64,000 nucleotides of DNA from Penelope pileata (lineage: Eukaryota > Chordata > Aves > Galliformes > Cracidae), in assembly GCA_013396635.1 (NCBI GenBank), contig WBMW01005528.1, positions 259,804 through 323,803 of the forward strand, read 5' to 3'. Below, in pieces: positions 24,921-36,800 of this stretch (positions within the stretch are counted from its first letter, which is position 1; each line of letters starts with the position of its first letter). The notes beneath the pieces are model-generated. The model saw only the letters and a list, made by a program, of their open reading frames with translations, was not told the DNA's origin and ran no database searches. The translations under genes were made by a program, and so were the position numbers.

Positions 24921-27814
24921 CAGCTAATCCCTCTGAAAAGGGGATACATTCACAGGCCTTCTGACTTCCTTCCAGCATCGCAGCAGCACCGCTCCCTGCA
25001 GCCTGCGAAGCCAAGCCTTCATCCTGCTCCATGGGCGACTCCTTTGCTCTCTCTCCCCCTGCAAAAGGCCTTTGCTGTCTCACAACAGCCTCCTCTCATT
25101 CACAGCTTGAAGGCAGCCACCACTGCCCAAGCCCAGCGCGAGCCTGTCCTGACATTTGTAAACTTCTGCTGCGAACAACAGCTCAGCACAAAACCTAACT
25201 TGTACAACCTAGGCTCTCGGCTTGGCCCCTCTTCAAACCTACCCGGCGTTCCCAGAGCCTCACAGAGATCCACACAGCCTCCCAGCTAATTGAATTTTAA
25301 TGAGAGGAAGTAGTTTTTCCACTGGAAGAATGCTGTGCTAGAGAAATATTTTGCAGCTCCCCAAACCCCTCCTGCCAGCCTTCTCCTGCAGCAGAGCACA
25401 AGCAAGGACATCATTGCCCATGTGCCCGACTGATGGACACAGCACAGCCACTTGCCGTGACCCCAGCTGGACCTGCAGTTTAAAAAACTACGACTTTCCA
25501 AACAAGAGGTGCTGGGGTTTTATTTGGTTTCAGCCCTGAGCAGGGTTCAGGCAGATAGAATTCCCGCTGCTTAGTGCTCTCGGTGATCCCAGCTGAGACA
25601 AGCCCAAGTCCTCCCAGCCATCACCTTCCATCCCACCCCAGCCAACGGGCTGGAGAAACCTTCACAGCAGGGACAGACACAGCCAGGCTGCAAAAACACC
25701 AGGGAGCATCACGCCAGCGAGCTGAGCGTGGCAGAGCAGCTGCCTACAGGACAGCTTCAGCTTCTGGACTGTCACGATGAGATATCACCTTTCCAAGGGT
25801 GCACAGCTTTCCAACCATTTGCATCCCTTTCCCACTGTCCCAAGCCACAATTTTCCCTACACAGTTTCTGCTTAGGCTTGTAGATTGCAGAGAAGAAAAG
25901 AGGGGATAAGGGAAATTAAGTTGCTGAGATACGAAGGAAATTAGGTTATAGTCCACTGCCTTCATGAAAACTATTAATTACACCCAGTTTAAAGCTGTGG
26001 GTATCTTGATTAGTGTGAGAGAGCATATTTTGAAAACTCCCTTTGTTTGATGAGGATGACAAGAAGAAAAGATAAATTCCAGAACTGGGGAGGTTTCCTT
26101 TTTTCCCCCCTCACCCTCATATGCATGCACCAATACTTTACAGCATACGAGTAATGTATAGGGACAAAAACTTGCTAATGGTTCACTTCTGGTAGAATAA
26201 CCACACCAAGTTTCTCAGGAAGTGCCTGCAACAATCTTGTAGCTGCACTTTGTACTCAGAGCTGACGACAGGGCAGCAGCCTCCAGTGAAAGGCAACAAT
26301 TGCTCCATTTTACGCCACCTCCCAGGATCTAAGAGGTTTCACAACTACTCCAAGCTCAGCTCCCCCCTTCCTCGATGGAAATAATTTATCTAGGAGTATT
26401 TCTTCTCTATAAAGCAGGAGACTGTGCTCACCAAACAGCAGCAGAGTGAAGCAGCCTCAATTTTCTCACCAGTTTGGATGCAGCATCAATTTCTCTAAGC
26501 AGACCTACCAGATCCCTAGGCCCAGGGCTCCCCAGGGAAGCTCACCACTTTACATAACAGCTCCACTTAAAATACAGCAACCAGTGCGACTGCTGACATT
26601 TTTGGCAAAATACTCAATACTTGCAAGAGACACTCCAGTGCCCATTAAACTCGGCTTTTACTTTCTATTTTAATTGTTCAACTTCCCAGGAAACATCTAT
26701 TAAGTTAATGCAATTTAGAAATTCGGTTCTAGCTCTTTGACTGGGATTTTGGCAGCAACGCTTCGTCCGTGCATTCTTGCTCCGTTTACAGTGTGCCAGC
26801 CCCCAGATGTTGGTAACGTTAAACAGACTGCAACTTTCCCTCTGAGTGACAGCAACACACAGACAAGAGCTGGCTTCACTACAGCTCTAATTATCCACCA
26901 GAGAGGAGATGTTCCCTGTCCCTTTGCTGGGCCAGGAGGCCCACGAGATACAGCATTTCCTCTGTGCAAACTCAGTAAATAAGGAGATACAGATCAATAG
27001 GTCTTCATTTACACTCCATTGCACTGATCTCAGGGAAGCAATTCTAGCTTGCAAGCAAGACCAGGGACAAGATTATTGTACACATAAAAGCCTCAGAAGT
27101 ACAGCAGGCCACAGAAGTTGAGATTGCTAGTGAAATGCATATATTAAGCTAGCTGCTGAACTATGGGAAAAGAACTTCTACCATATGTACCTTGTCTATA
27201 AATAATCCTGTATCTCATTGCTTAAATCATAGGAGCTCATGGGAACATTCCACCCATCACGATTTTGGTTTGCTTTTCAAAAAGCAGTCACTGTGTGGGA
27301 GGTGACGGAGCTGCCAAGCCAGCTGTCAAGGAGACTCCTCGTGTCACAGTGCAAGAAACCAAGAATCAATGACCAACACATGGGAAACAAGCAAATTCCT
27401 GCAGACCCAGAGGGAACTGATTTGCAAGGGAGATGCTTTCCTCTGTTTACTATCCCTCAAATATGATTTAAATCATAACACGGGGATATTTCCAAAGGTG
27501 GAATCTTTCCCATCAAAACAAGCCAAGAGCACAAGAGCTGCAGACCTACAGAACTCGGGCACAGGGCTGGTCTAAAACCTGAGAGAACCAGGGGAGTTCA
27601 CTCCCGCAGGTGATCTAGCCCATAGTTTTCATCAACATTACAGGAAGCATTTACCTAGTTAAGAACAGAATCTCTAGAAAATTCAATTACAGATTATGGA
27701 ATTCTTCTATGCAAAAATCCAAGACAAGTTTCAAAAATGAGCTGTCAATTCCTCAACCAGAACCCAGATCGTCTCTGTGGAACGTTTCCAGAGCTTCTCA
27801 TTGCCATGACTTAC

Positions 27815-27977
27815 CTCAAAGACTTCCTCATCTAATATCCTCGTTCCAAACACAATGATGCCATTGACGTCAATGATGGGATGGTCACTTCGATCCAAGA
27901 ACTTGGTTATCTTCTTTTTACAGTCCAAAATCAAGGTGACGTTTTTCTTCTGCACGCTGATGGCTACTCTGTGCCAC
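27815..27977 (-). CDS. COL5A1: COL5A1 exon 4: TSPN domain with the LDCKKK motif
   Basis: This 163-nt exon begins with the last base of the split Lys codon and then encodes 54 residues, from WHRVAISVQKKNVTL through LDCKKKITKFLDRSDHP to FGTRILDEEVFE. It contains the second cysteine of the domain and an NVT N-glycosylation sequon (exon residues 12-14). The acceptor reads TTCTTCTAG|G just above 27977. The donor is GAG|GTAAGT at 27815/27814. The exon ends between codons. The protein is highly conserved, with substitutions relative to mammals mostly conservative (for example DVNG in place of DING, from memory). It lies 618 nt from exon 3 and is separated from exon 5 by the very long intron 4. Confidence 0.96.
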
Positions 27978-28595
27978 CTAGAAGAACATAGCCCACGGAT
28001 GTTAAACAGAGCCTTGGTCTTTCCAGAATAAGCCAATGATTGCAACAACAATGAATCCCTCATAAAACGCTCCTGCAAACCTTCATGCCAGCTGTCAGCT
28101 GCAAATGGATGAAAAGCAGCTTTAGGCAGATCCTACTTGTGTCATTTGAAGGAGAAATGACTGAAAATTGACATATACTTCTCAACCCTCCAAAATAGGT
28201 AAGAACACCTGTTCTTGCTTCAACAAAGGGAAGAGAAGGGAAAAAATATCCTAATAACTCCCTAGCTAACCCCTCTTCCACCCTCTCCTTATGTCCTGCG
28301 AAGGACTCAATGGGGATTTTTATTGACAAGAGTTCTCTCAGGACCCTCTGTAACAGAAGTCAACAGTGTTGCTATCCCCACAAGTGTCAGACAGTTTGCA
28401 CTAACTGGTATATGGCTCACCCTGTTTATATGTAATGCTTATTTACCAATAATGGCACATTATTATTGCTCAAGAATGGGACATCTGGCAGTAGTCAGAG
28501 GTGTGTATACATTTCTATGATTTTACACAATGTTCAACACATGCTGGTATTGTCATAAACAACGTTTTTTCCTTTGTGCACAAAATTTCACTTAC
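27978..28595 (-). other. COL5A1: COL5A1 intron 3
   Basis: This 618-nt intron has a GTAAGT donor after exon 3 and a TTCTTCTAG acceptor before exon 4. It is a phase 2 intron splitting a Lys codon as AA|G. It is AT-rich, and I see no other feature in it. Confidence 0.92.
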
Positions 28596-28809
28596 TTGCC
28601 ATCTGCTAGGTTAATGCCTCTAAAGAGAGGATAGTCTTCTGGGCCTGGCTTTCCTGTATGGTCTTCATACAGGAATACAGGAGATCTACCCATCTCCACA
28701 CCAATTTGCTGGATCCCTTGCTCATTGTAAATTGAGATCAAGAAGGACTGACCTCCTTTCTTCGCTTTTACAGTGGTTAGAATGGAGAAGTCCTCTGGGA
28801 ATGGGGAAG
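28596..28809 (-). CDS. COL5A1: COL5A1 exon 3: core of the TSPN/laminin-G-like domain
   Basis: This 214-nt exon contributes two bases of the shared Ala codon, 70 whole codons and two bases (AA) of a Lys codon finished in exon 4. Readable landmarks in order are FPEDFSILTTVKAKKGG, SIYNEQGIQQIG, GRSPVFLYEDHTGKPGPED and YPLFRGINLADG, all typical of the fibrillar type V/XI collagen N-propeptide. The acceptor is CTTTTCCACTCCAG just above 28809. The donor is AA|GTAAGTG at 28596/28595. The exon length and phases agree with the neighbouring exons. In the human protein, as I recall it, the segment before the Lys reads NLS, an N-glycosylation sequon; here it reads NLA, so that sequon is absent. No stop or frameshift is present. 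Confidence 0.96.
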
Positions 28810-31800
28810 CTGGAGTGGAAAAGCAAAGAGGTTAGTCAGGTTTCCTCAAAAATGAATCCCTACAGGAACGATACGTTGTCTAATGACCAACGTGGAGAAT
28901 ACTGATTGTTCCAGAATCGCATGCAACAGCAACCCTAAAAATGTTTATTTGGAAACATCTTGGTTGCCAACTGAAGATGTATTTTCTCCCCAACACCTAC
29001 TGAGATACAGGGCTGGGACACACTGCAACCCAAAGCAGATTGCACCTGCAAAGCCAGAGCAGGGCAGGGCCTCTCAAGGGCTCCCTACTCCAACAGCACA
29101 GAACTGAGCATCATTGGGAATCTTCCATTAATGATCAAAAAGCCTTTTCACAGCCCTTACTGGAATGTCACAGAACCCAAAGCCACCCTACATTTCAACT
29201 TGCAGCAAAGCACACAGTGAGGGATCTGCTGTTCTAGAGAGAGACTACATTGCTAGGAAAGCAGAGGCTCTGAAAAAACTGTTGGCTTAAATTTATCACT
29301 TGCACCAAACTCTTCCTTGATGTGTCCTGGAGCATTTAGGAGAGAAGGCAAAAACTTTCTCCAGTTTGTTTATCACACAATCTCCAAACTAAATACATCA
29401 GAAAGACAAAGGAAACTAAGCGTTCCATGTCAGTTACGCAAATAAAACTCTTCAATATTGTGTGTAAGGAAGTAGGGGAATTGCATCAGGTTTCTTCTAT
29501 TCTAGACTCGGAACAGAGTATTCTGTGGCTTTGGCTTACAGGGCTGGTGCAGAAAAAAAAAAGATTTGTGAGCAGAAATAATTCTGGCAAACAGTAGGAG
29601 ATCCTGGTTTGCCTGCATATTGATCTGCTAACAAGTTTCCAAGATTCTTCTTTGCTCAGGAAAGCAGACTTTTCCTGTTTCAGGTGATTTCCTTTTATTT
29701 TTGCAAGGTTTGCAGAGGAAGGGTCCATTCCCTGCAACTCTGGGCCGATGCACTTGAAGCTAAGTGAACAAAAACATCACCAAGTCATGCTCTGTGAAGG
29801 ATGCATCTCCTTGGTTTGTCTTTTCTCTGTCATCCACATAGAAATATCACAAACTGAGTAGCCTGGATGCACATGCCAGAAAAGGAAGTCTCAAAACTAC
29901 TGGAAACATTAAAAAAGGAATTTCTTTGATCAAATTATTACTGGAGATGGATCCTATTGAAAATGAGGGTACCTACAGCGCACAACCTCCTCAACATGCT
30001 GCGTTTTCAGCAGTGTGAGACTTGCAGGGTATCTTTCCTCCAAGGTCCAGGCTTTCACAACAAGGATTGCATTGTACCGCTGGGTATCTGCTTGGGAAAT
30101 CTTACACCAAGGCACAGCAAAGTGGGGCAGCCCGGGCACGGGCAGCAGGGTGTGCATGGTGTGAGCATCTCCAGGTGGCAGCATGCAGGGAACAACTACA
30201 GAACATTTTTAAACTGCAGATCTGTAGCCATATAAACTACAAAAATGGTCAAACTCAGTGCCCAAAAGCTTCAAATAGGTTTCCTCTGCCCCTGTAGGTT
30301 TTTCTTAGATGGTATCCCAGAGATTTTGACCCAGGTATGGGGTGTGAGTAGGGAATTCTCCAGACTACAGCAAGTTGGAAAGAAAAAAGGTCATGAAGTC
30401 ACCCTCTTCTTCTGCCTGGGAATTGCTCAAGCTTGATTAACTACTGCTTTCAATGGATTTAGCTTTCCAGCAGAAGACTGCAGGACAGTGGAGGAGGCAG
30501 GAGGTGGCACACCAAGAAGCAGGCTCAGCTACCGTGCCCTGCTACAAGCAGCTCGTGCAAATGGGACTCTGAGCAGGGCACCCGGGGACACCTGCAGAGA
30601 CACTGCATTTACACCCAGCTAACAGCCCTCACCCTAGTTAAATAACATTTGTACAGGAGCATAAAGAATCTTCTGAATGGAGGACTCGGTCAATAATTAT
30701 ACGCTGTGATTACAGCCAGATTTTCCTCCTAGGACACAGACCCAGGTCTTTGGCAAAGGCAGGCATCTGATTTTTGTGCCTCCCCGAGGATGAACTGAGC
30801 TTTATCTCCCTCCTGCTGAATGTATACAAATCCTCCTGTAGCGCTGAATCAAGACCATACGCCTTCCTGGTTCCAATTACAGGCTAGAGTTTTGGGTCTT
30901 TTATGTAAAATAGTTCATGTCCAAAATTTCATTATGAATCCACAATACAGTACCTTTCAACTTGAGCAAGCTGCCAACTCATTAAAAAGCTGCTTTTAAT
31001 TTTTTTTTCATTATTATTAAAATGTCTCCATGGTGACGCGAGTTTCTCAACCCAAATAACCATAACAGATGAATTATAGCTGACATTACTGTTACTGCTC
31101 TGCTGTCCTGGCAAAATAACAATGCCTTCACTGTCACACAAGTGACCCAGGCTATTGAACGATGTATGAAAACACATCCACATAGACAATATATACATGA
31201 CAATAAATACATGAAGCACATAGAAACCATTCCAAATCCCCTTAAAGACAAAAAAGTCATCCCCAACAAGGGGCTTGGGAATAAGCCTTTATTTTCGGTC
31301 CACGTAAAGTGAGCTCATTCCAAAAGATATTGCACATCCATCCCTTCACTTAACAGCACTGCAGTAATGCTAAACTTGGCTCATCGTTGCTTTTTTACCC
31401 CATGGCCAAGGCCTTTCAGATTCACTGTGTCTTGCAAGGCAGCAAAGGGTTCAGACCTTCAATCCATCAATTCTGCAGATGGATCGATGGGAAGAGCATC
31501 ACTGCTCCAGCTGAGCTCTGGGGTGGGCACAGAGGTGGCATGGACCCCTGCACCCCACACAGCTCCCCAACATCCATGGCTTCACACAAGCAGGTGGCAT
31601 CTGCAGCGTGCTCTGGTGTGCAAGGAGTGGAGTCAGGTTGTTTCTTCTTTCCTGGGCACTGTGACCAAGGACTGAAGACTCTCATGCAATCTCATTCTTC
31701 AAAATAGGCCCTAATGCTGGTCCTCCAGGTGTAACAGAGGGGCCTACCAGGGCCCTGATGCTGATCCGGGAAGGACAGCAATGCTTTAGCTGCATAATAG

Positions 31801-33665
31801 CAAAAAATCAGCAAAAACAATGAGCTGATCTAGTTCCCAGTACAGCCACAAAGCAGATCCGTTGTGCAAGATGGTGTCATCTCCACAGCCACTTTTCAAA
31901 GGAAAACAGCTCTTCAATGGTGTCACCAAGCTCTGGCCTTTTTCTTCGTCTGAGAAAACTTTCAATTTTGGAATGGCTTGTTTTCCTCAGACATGACTGT
32001 TCAAGCTATAATAGAGATTTTTGAACTCTTAAATGCATACATATAGATATATATATGCAGACACCCACAAGCAGCACAGAGAATACAGAATTTGCTAAAA
32101 GAATGCAAATGACATTTTGCTGGCTGCCACTGAAAACTCTGCCTTTCTTGCCTCTGCTGGAAGAGCACAGTTCTGCGGGGAAGCAGAACTTATTTAGGGA
32201 GCAAGGACAAAGAGCATCTCAGCAGATTTTCTCACTCCTGTGGGTTTGAAAAACAGACGGGTTTTTATATATATCTCTCGCTTTGCTGGCTGTGGCTGCA
32301 GAAGCAGAATGCAAAGCCCATAAAATTACCATCTTAGAAAAACATCAACTTCTAATTAGCACAAAATATTGTGCACTGTGTACATTTGCCTACGGTGCTC
32401 CAAAGCAGAGAGGGCAAGTTATTCTACAACACACCCTCCTGTTAACATGAAATCACCAAAACCACGTTTCCCCTCGCGCCCTGCGCTGCAATTACTTTGA
32501 TGTCTTTGCTTCCCCTCTCACTCATCTGGTGGTGCGAGCTCAAGTCACTTCTAGTTATGGAGATGTACTGAGCAGACATCTGTGAATCTGATGGAAAACA
32601 CTGGGGGTTCTTCACTCTGCTCTTCCCTTTCCATCTCCTTAGGAAGCAGAGCAGACTATTTTGGATGAGTCGAGAGGGACAGAGCTACTTCAATTGCTCC
32701 ACAGTTGTCCAGGGGAAGTGATTGAAAAGTTGCTTGATGACAAAGAAACACCCTCCAGACCTCACCCATGAAACAAAGGAGATGCAAGACAAGAACTCAG
32801 AGGATGTACAAATAGTGAGGTGAGTCAAAAGCAAGAGAATCTCATACGATGTGGAATTATCTCCTGCAACCACGATTCAGTTCTGCACACTCCTGGGTTA
32901 ACCTGTCTATAGTTATGGCATCCAATCTTTGCTACAACAGCCAGAAGACTCCATTTTTTTATTATTATTATTTATTTTTAATCCTGGGTTCAGTATTACT
33001 GCTGGTTTCTGCAGCAAAAATGCTGTCAGACACAATTTCATGGTGGCTCCAGCAACCACTAGAAAGCTATTAAACCACTCTGGATGCATATTCCAAATGG
33101 GAAATGTTTCCTCAAAGCAGTGCTCTTCAAGGGCTTTGTAAACTCCTGCATCGTTGTGGTTTGTTCTAATGAACCTCCAGCTTCTTCAAACAATCTTCTT
33201 GCAACATCTGTTCTTGTGGGGCAGTCTATTATTTTTTATGGTGATTATTTGTGTCATGAGACACCACAGCCACAGAACAGGACCCTACTGTGCTTGGCAC
33301 TCCACAAATGCAGAGCAAAACACAGTCTGCGTTCCTCTGCATCTTCCAAGTCTCTCCCAGCTGGGTGTCACTGTGTGATAATGAGGCAGCAGAAACTTTC
33401 TAACATAGGAAAAAAAACATATGTGTAGGCATTGCTCACATCTCCCCCAGTGAAACCTGCCACCATATTCAAATGCAATAAGAACTTACTGCTGTATTTC
33501 ATGGTTGAGTGTTTGCAACCCCCCAAAATAGCAGAATCACTCCCTGCCAAGGGAGCACACATACAAAAAATAACAGGAACTGTGCAGTGTCCTGTATGTG
33601 TCTGGAGAAGCTGGGAAAGGGATCAGATCTTTCCGTATGACGAATATAAAAAGCTGCAGACTTAC
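28810..33665 (-). other. COL5A1: COL5A1 intron 2
   Basis: This 4,856-nt intron has a GTAAGT donor after exon 2 and a TTTTCCACTCCAG acceptor before exon 3. It is a phase 1 intron splitting an Ala codon as G|CT. It holds mixed unique sequence with an AT-alternating stretch near 32035-32055 and a near-palindromic CCATGG-centred motif at 31024-31037. No coding sequence is seen. Confidence 0.92.
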
Positions 33666-33833
33666 CAGGATACAGCTGCTTTGTCGGTGCACTAAGCTGA
33701 GCATCTTTTGTTACTCTATAAGCAACATCTGCTTCTTTTGAAGATCTTCTGCTTGTGCAAAACCCTGTTGTTTTTGTTATACCATCAGGTAAATTATGAA
33801 AATCTAATACCTTCAAGAGGTCTGCAGGTTCAG
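33666..33833 (-). CDS. COL5A1: COL5A1 exon 2: start of the N-propeptide TSPN domain
   Basis: This 168-nt exon encodes 55 whole residues, from EPADLLKVLDFHNLPDG to SAPTKQLYP, and follows two bases of a split Ala codon. It is the first beta-strand region of the thrombospondin-N/laminin-G-like domain of the secreted procollagen. The domain's first cysteine is in the GFC motif, followed by the basic SRRSSK stretch. The acceptor is excellent, a long T-rich tract ending TTTTTTTGCAG just above 33833. The donor is G|GTAAGT at 33666/33665. The left side is phase 1, so the last G joins CT of exon 3 to make Ala. The acceptor is also phase 1, so exon 1 must end in the G of a GCN codon, at or just after signal-peptide cleavage. 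That exon is not visible up to position 64000. Identity by recognition is near certain. Confidence 0.96.
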
Positions 33834-36800
33834 CTGCAAAAAAAGAAAAAGCAGAAAACAAGAATTAACAGGCAACAGGACTGACACTTGTAAAGATTCA
33901 AATCATTAGCCTGTGTCACACAAATCATTCATCACTTTTAAGTAACAGATGAAATATGCTGTCAATACATCTGCAAATACAATGTTAATACCAGCTCCAA
34001 GGCTAGGACACTGTGCTGTTGGTCAGAGGCACTAATTCGGTGCAGAGCAACAGTTGATCAGTTGTCTGCAGCAGGGGGAAGGGAGAATATACTGTCTTAT
34101 TAGCTGTGGCAGTTATATATTTTCCTGGATGTCTTTGCCAAATCTCCATCATACAAATACATCCTCGAGGATTAAGCATTAGAGAGAAAATTCATGACCT
34201 CAGAGAAAGGCTTAAATCAAGAAGTTGCCAGAAGTTTGCTGATGCAAACATTTCCATTCTTAAGTTAGGTGATGCAAAAAAAGAAAAAAAAAAAGTTTTG
34301 AAGCAAATACCTGAGCAAGTATCCCTAAGGATTACACACTTGTACCGTGCAAAACAAGCACATGGCAATTCACACTGGCTGGATTAATGAGTAAACTCAT
34401 TGCCATGCCTTGGGTTATAGGTGAGCTATGGTAGAGAAGTATCTCAGGGTGATGCTTCAGTGCCTGTGCTGTTCCTGCTGCCTGCAGGCTGCCTCTGTGC
34501 ACAGCATCCAGCCCTGCCCAGGGCAAAGAACGAGACCTTGGGCAAATCCGGAGTCCCACCAAATCATTCCCCCCTCTGGCAGGCACTCCCCCATGTCACT
34601 GATTCCTGCACAACCACCAATGCACACGTGCAGCTGCACTTGCCAGCAAAACACAAGCTTTATGGAAAAGTCTAGTCACACTCCAGCTTTCAAAGAAGCT
34701 CATTCTGGTTTCTATGGGAATCCAGGGCAGGCTGCAATGGGGCACGGCAGGAGCCTTCACAGGAGGATGCCCTGGAGCAAAGGCACAGAGTTAACAGCAT
34801 GAAGCTAAAAGCTCCTGTCCTCAGCAGCCCTCCCTGGCCACATCACATGCTCTAAGTGCAGCAACAAAACCTCGGAGGAGGTAAAAGAGTTTCTCCCACC
34901 CAGCAGTCCCACAGCAGCAGGTCAGGGCTGCCACCTCCAGATATTTAGGTCTCTAGAACAGTGACTAAATAAAGCGACTGATCCACCTCATTAACTTCCT
35001 AATCTGTTCCTGCTCATGTCAGGAGAGATGGCATCTCCAGAAGCAGAGTAACCAGATGCGACTTTAAACACTCCAAATAAATTGGTTTGAATTTTGACCT
35101 GATACTTGCAGCAAAGTGCTGTCAGAAAGATGAACCACCCAACTCAGCAAACCCTTGGCAGTGCCCAAAGCAAACGTCTGCACGACAGCTTCATTTAGCC
35201 TTGCCGGCACAATACATCACAGCTGTGTTCTTGTGCCACATGATCCATTATTTTCCCTGAAGAGTGATATTACTCAGTGCTCAAGGGCAGCCACACATCA
35301 GGCACTCTGATGTCTGCAACACTCCAGACAGTTCCCCTGGGCTGGCTGCCCCAGCCTCCATCGGTGTCCCAGGGCATCCCACCAGGATGGCCAGGAAGGT
35401 GTATGGTATCACCAGTACAGCAAAGAAAATATAAAATAAACATCTCCAAGGGGACAGGAAGATAACACTGGAGAAATTTTGCAAGGGAAGGGAAAAAATG
35501 GCCTCATCTTAGGAATGAGCATTTACTAGAAAGGCCAGAGCAAAGGATTCACAAGAAGAACTCCCAAGGACCATATGCTGACTGCATCCATGGGGAAGGG
35601 CCACAGCACACACATCAGCACTGAACGCACGCACAAAAACCAGCAATGGAAAGAAATACGATGAACAGATCTTTTACAACATAAAAAGTTTTTGGTTACC
35701 AAGAAGATCTGCCTAATATTTGCATGGAAAATTCATGTACATTGTTAGGCAGCTTTAAAAAGTTTCCATAATCCTGAGAAATTGGGTCCTCAACGAGAGA
35801 TTACAAACATATGGCAAATTCAAGTACACACTGCAGATAATAAAGCAGCTGAGAGAGTCTGGCCCAAGAAGCATACAGCTGTAATGTTTCCTCATCTCTT
35901 ATTCTTGTTAGACACAGAATATGGATGACAGTTGTCTAAGCTGTCTTTACAGCTTGGATCTTCCTACTGCCTGTAACCATGCTTTATTTCGTGCTGCAGT
36001 TTCTGCACTCACACAGCCCAAGCTGCTTTTAAGCAACCAAAACACTTATTCTGCGACTCCAGCTCTGCTCCCAGCTCCCTCCCTGTGCTCTCAGCGATTC
36101 AGATCAGCCAGCTCCCAGCCACCTCCAAAATTTATTTACGGAGAAGAAGGGAAAAAGGCACAGGCAGGGGGAGGGGATGCAAATTCCAGACTCCTGACAT
36201 CAGCTGCTCCCCAGGCAGGGACTGCAGGGGATGAGGAGCTGTGCTCGCAGCACTGCTAGAACTGAAGTGTACAGAGAGGAAGTGCAACACGAAGGCAGAA
36301 GAAGCAGATTTTGCCAGCTCCATATGTTAGAGTTACACCACTTTCAAGCCTCCAGCCACGAGCAGGCTGTAGGCTCCACTCTCCAGTCCCAGCTCAGAGC
36401 CCTCCATCAGCCCTCACCCATCATCATGGCACCCTGTGCTGCGCTTCTCATTTGTAAAGGATGATTTAAGCATCTGCCTCCCTGTGCAGCTCTCAGGCTC
36501 CAAACACAACGTGCAATTCATCTTCGTTCTGAAGATTCTCCATACTTCTGTAACCATGATGGATTAGCTCGAAGTGAGATATTAAAGTAAAACAACAACC
36601 CGGGCACTGCACAAACAGCAGAAAACAGACTGCAGGCCACAAAGGTAAACAGGAGAGGGAAACCACTGCTCAGATGTGCATCACCTCTGCTTGCTCCCAG
36701 AGAGGCAAGGAGCCAGCCAAAGCCCTCAGAGCACTCCCAGAGCACTTCAGCACTAGGAGCACAGCTGTGAGCTATCAGCATGAAACTCTCCAGCTCTTCC

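Larger units (their letters stand above)
4511..27814 (-). other. COL5A1: COL5A1 intron 4 (23.3 kb)
   Basis: This long intron separates exon 4 (donor GAG|GTAAGT) from exon 5 (acceptor CCCTGCAG). It contains no recognisable coding exon. Three CpG-dense patches (about 10.06-10.18, 11.30-11.55 and 17.54-17.83 kb) stand out from the CpG-poor surroundings. Several A or T runs and short repeats are listed separately. Open frames of about 230 codons at 11124-11822 and 17849-18529 on the minus strand coincide with or adjoin the CpG-rich patches and match no protein I know. A perfect but isolated donor-like site lies near 24354 with no plausible exon before it. Confidence 0.88.

Noticed and set aside
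32035..32056. AT microsatellite (ATATATATATG near-palindrome)
   Set aside because: It is only a few repeat units long and imperfect, too short to annotate as a microsatellite.
2094..33861. COL11A1 or another fibrillar collagen as the gene identity
   Set aside because: The N-propeptide wording (KVLDFHNLPDGITK, LDCKKKITKFLDRSDHP) and the YYYEYPYYED block match COL5A1. COL11A1 differs clearly at these places, as I remember it.
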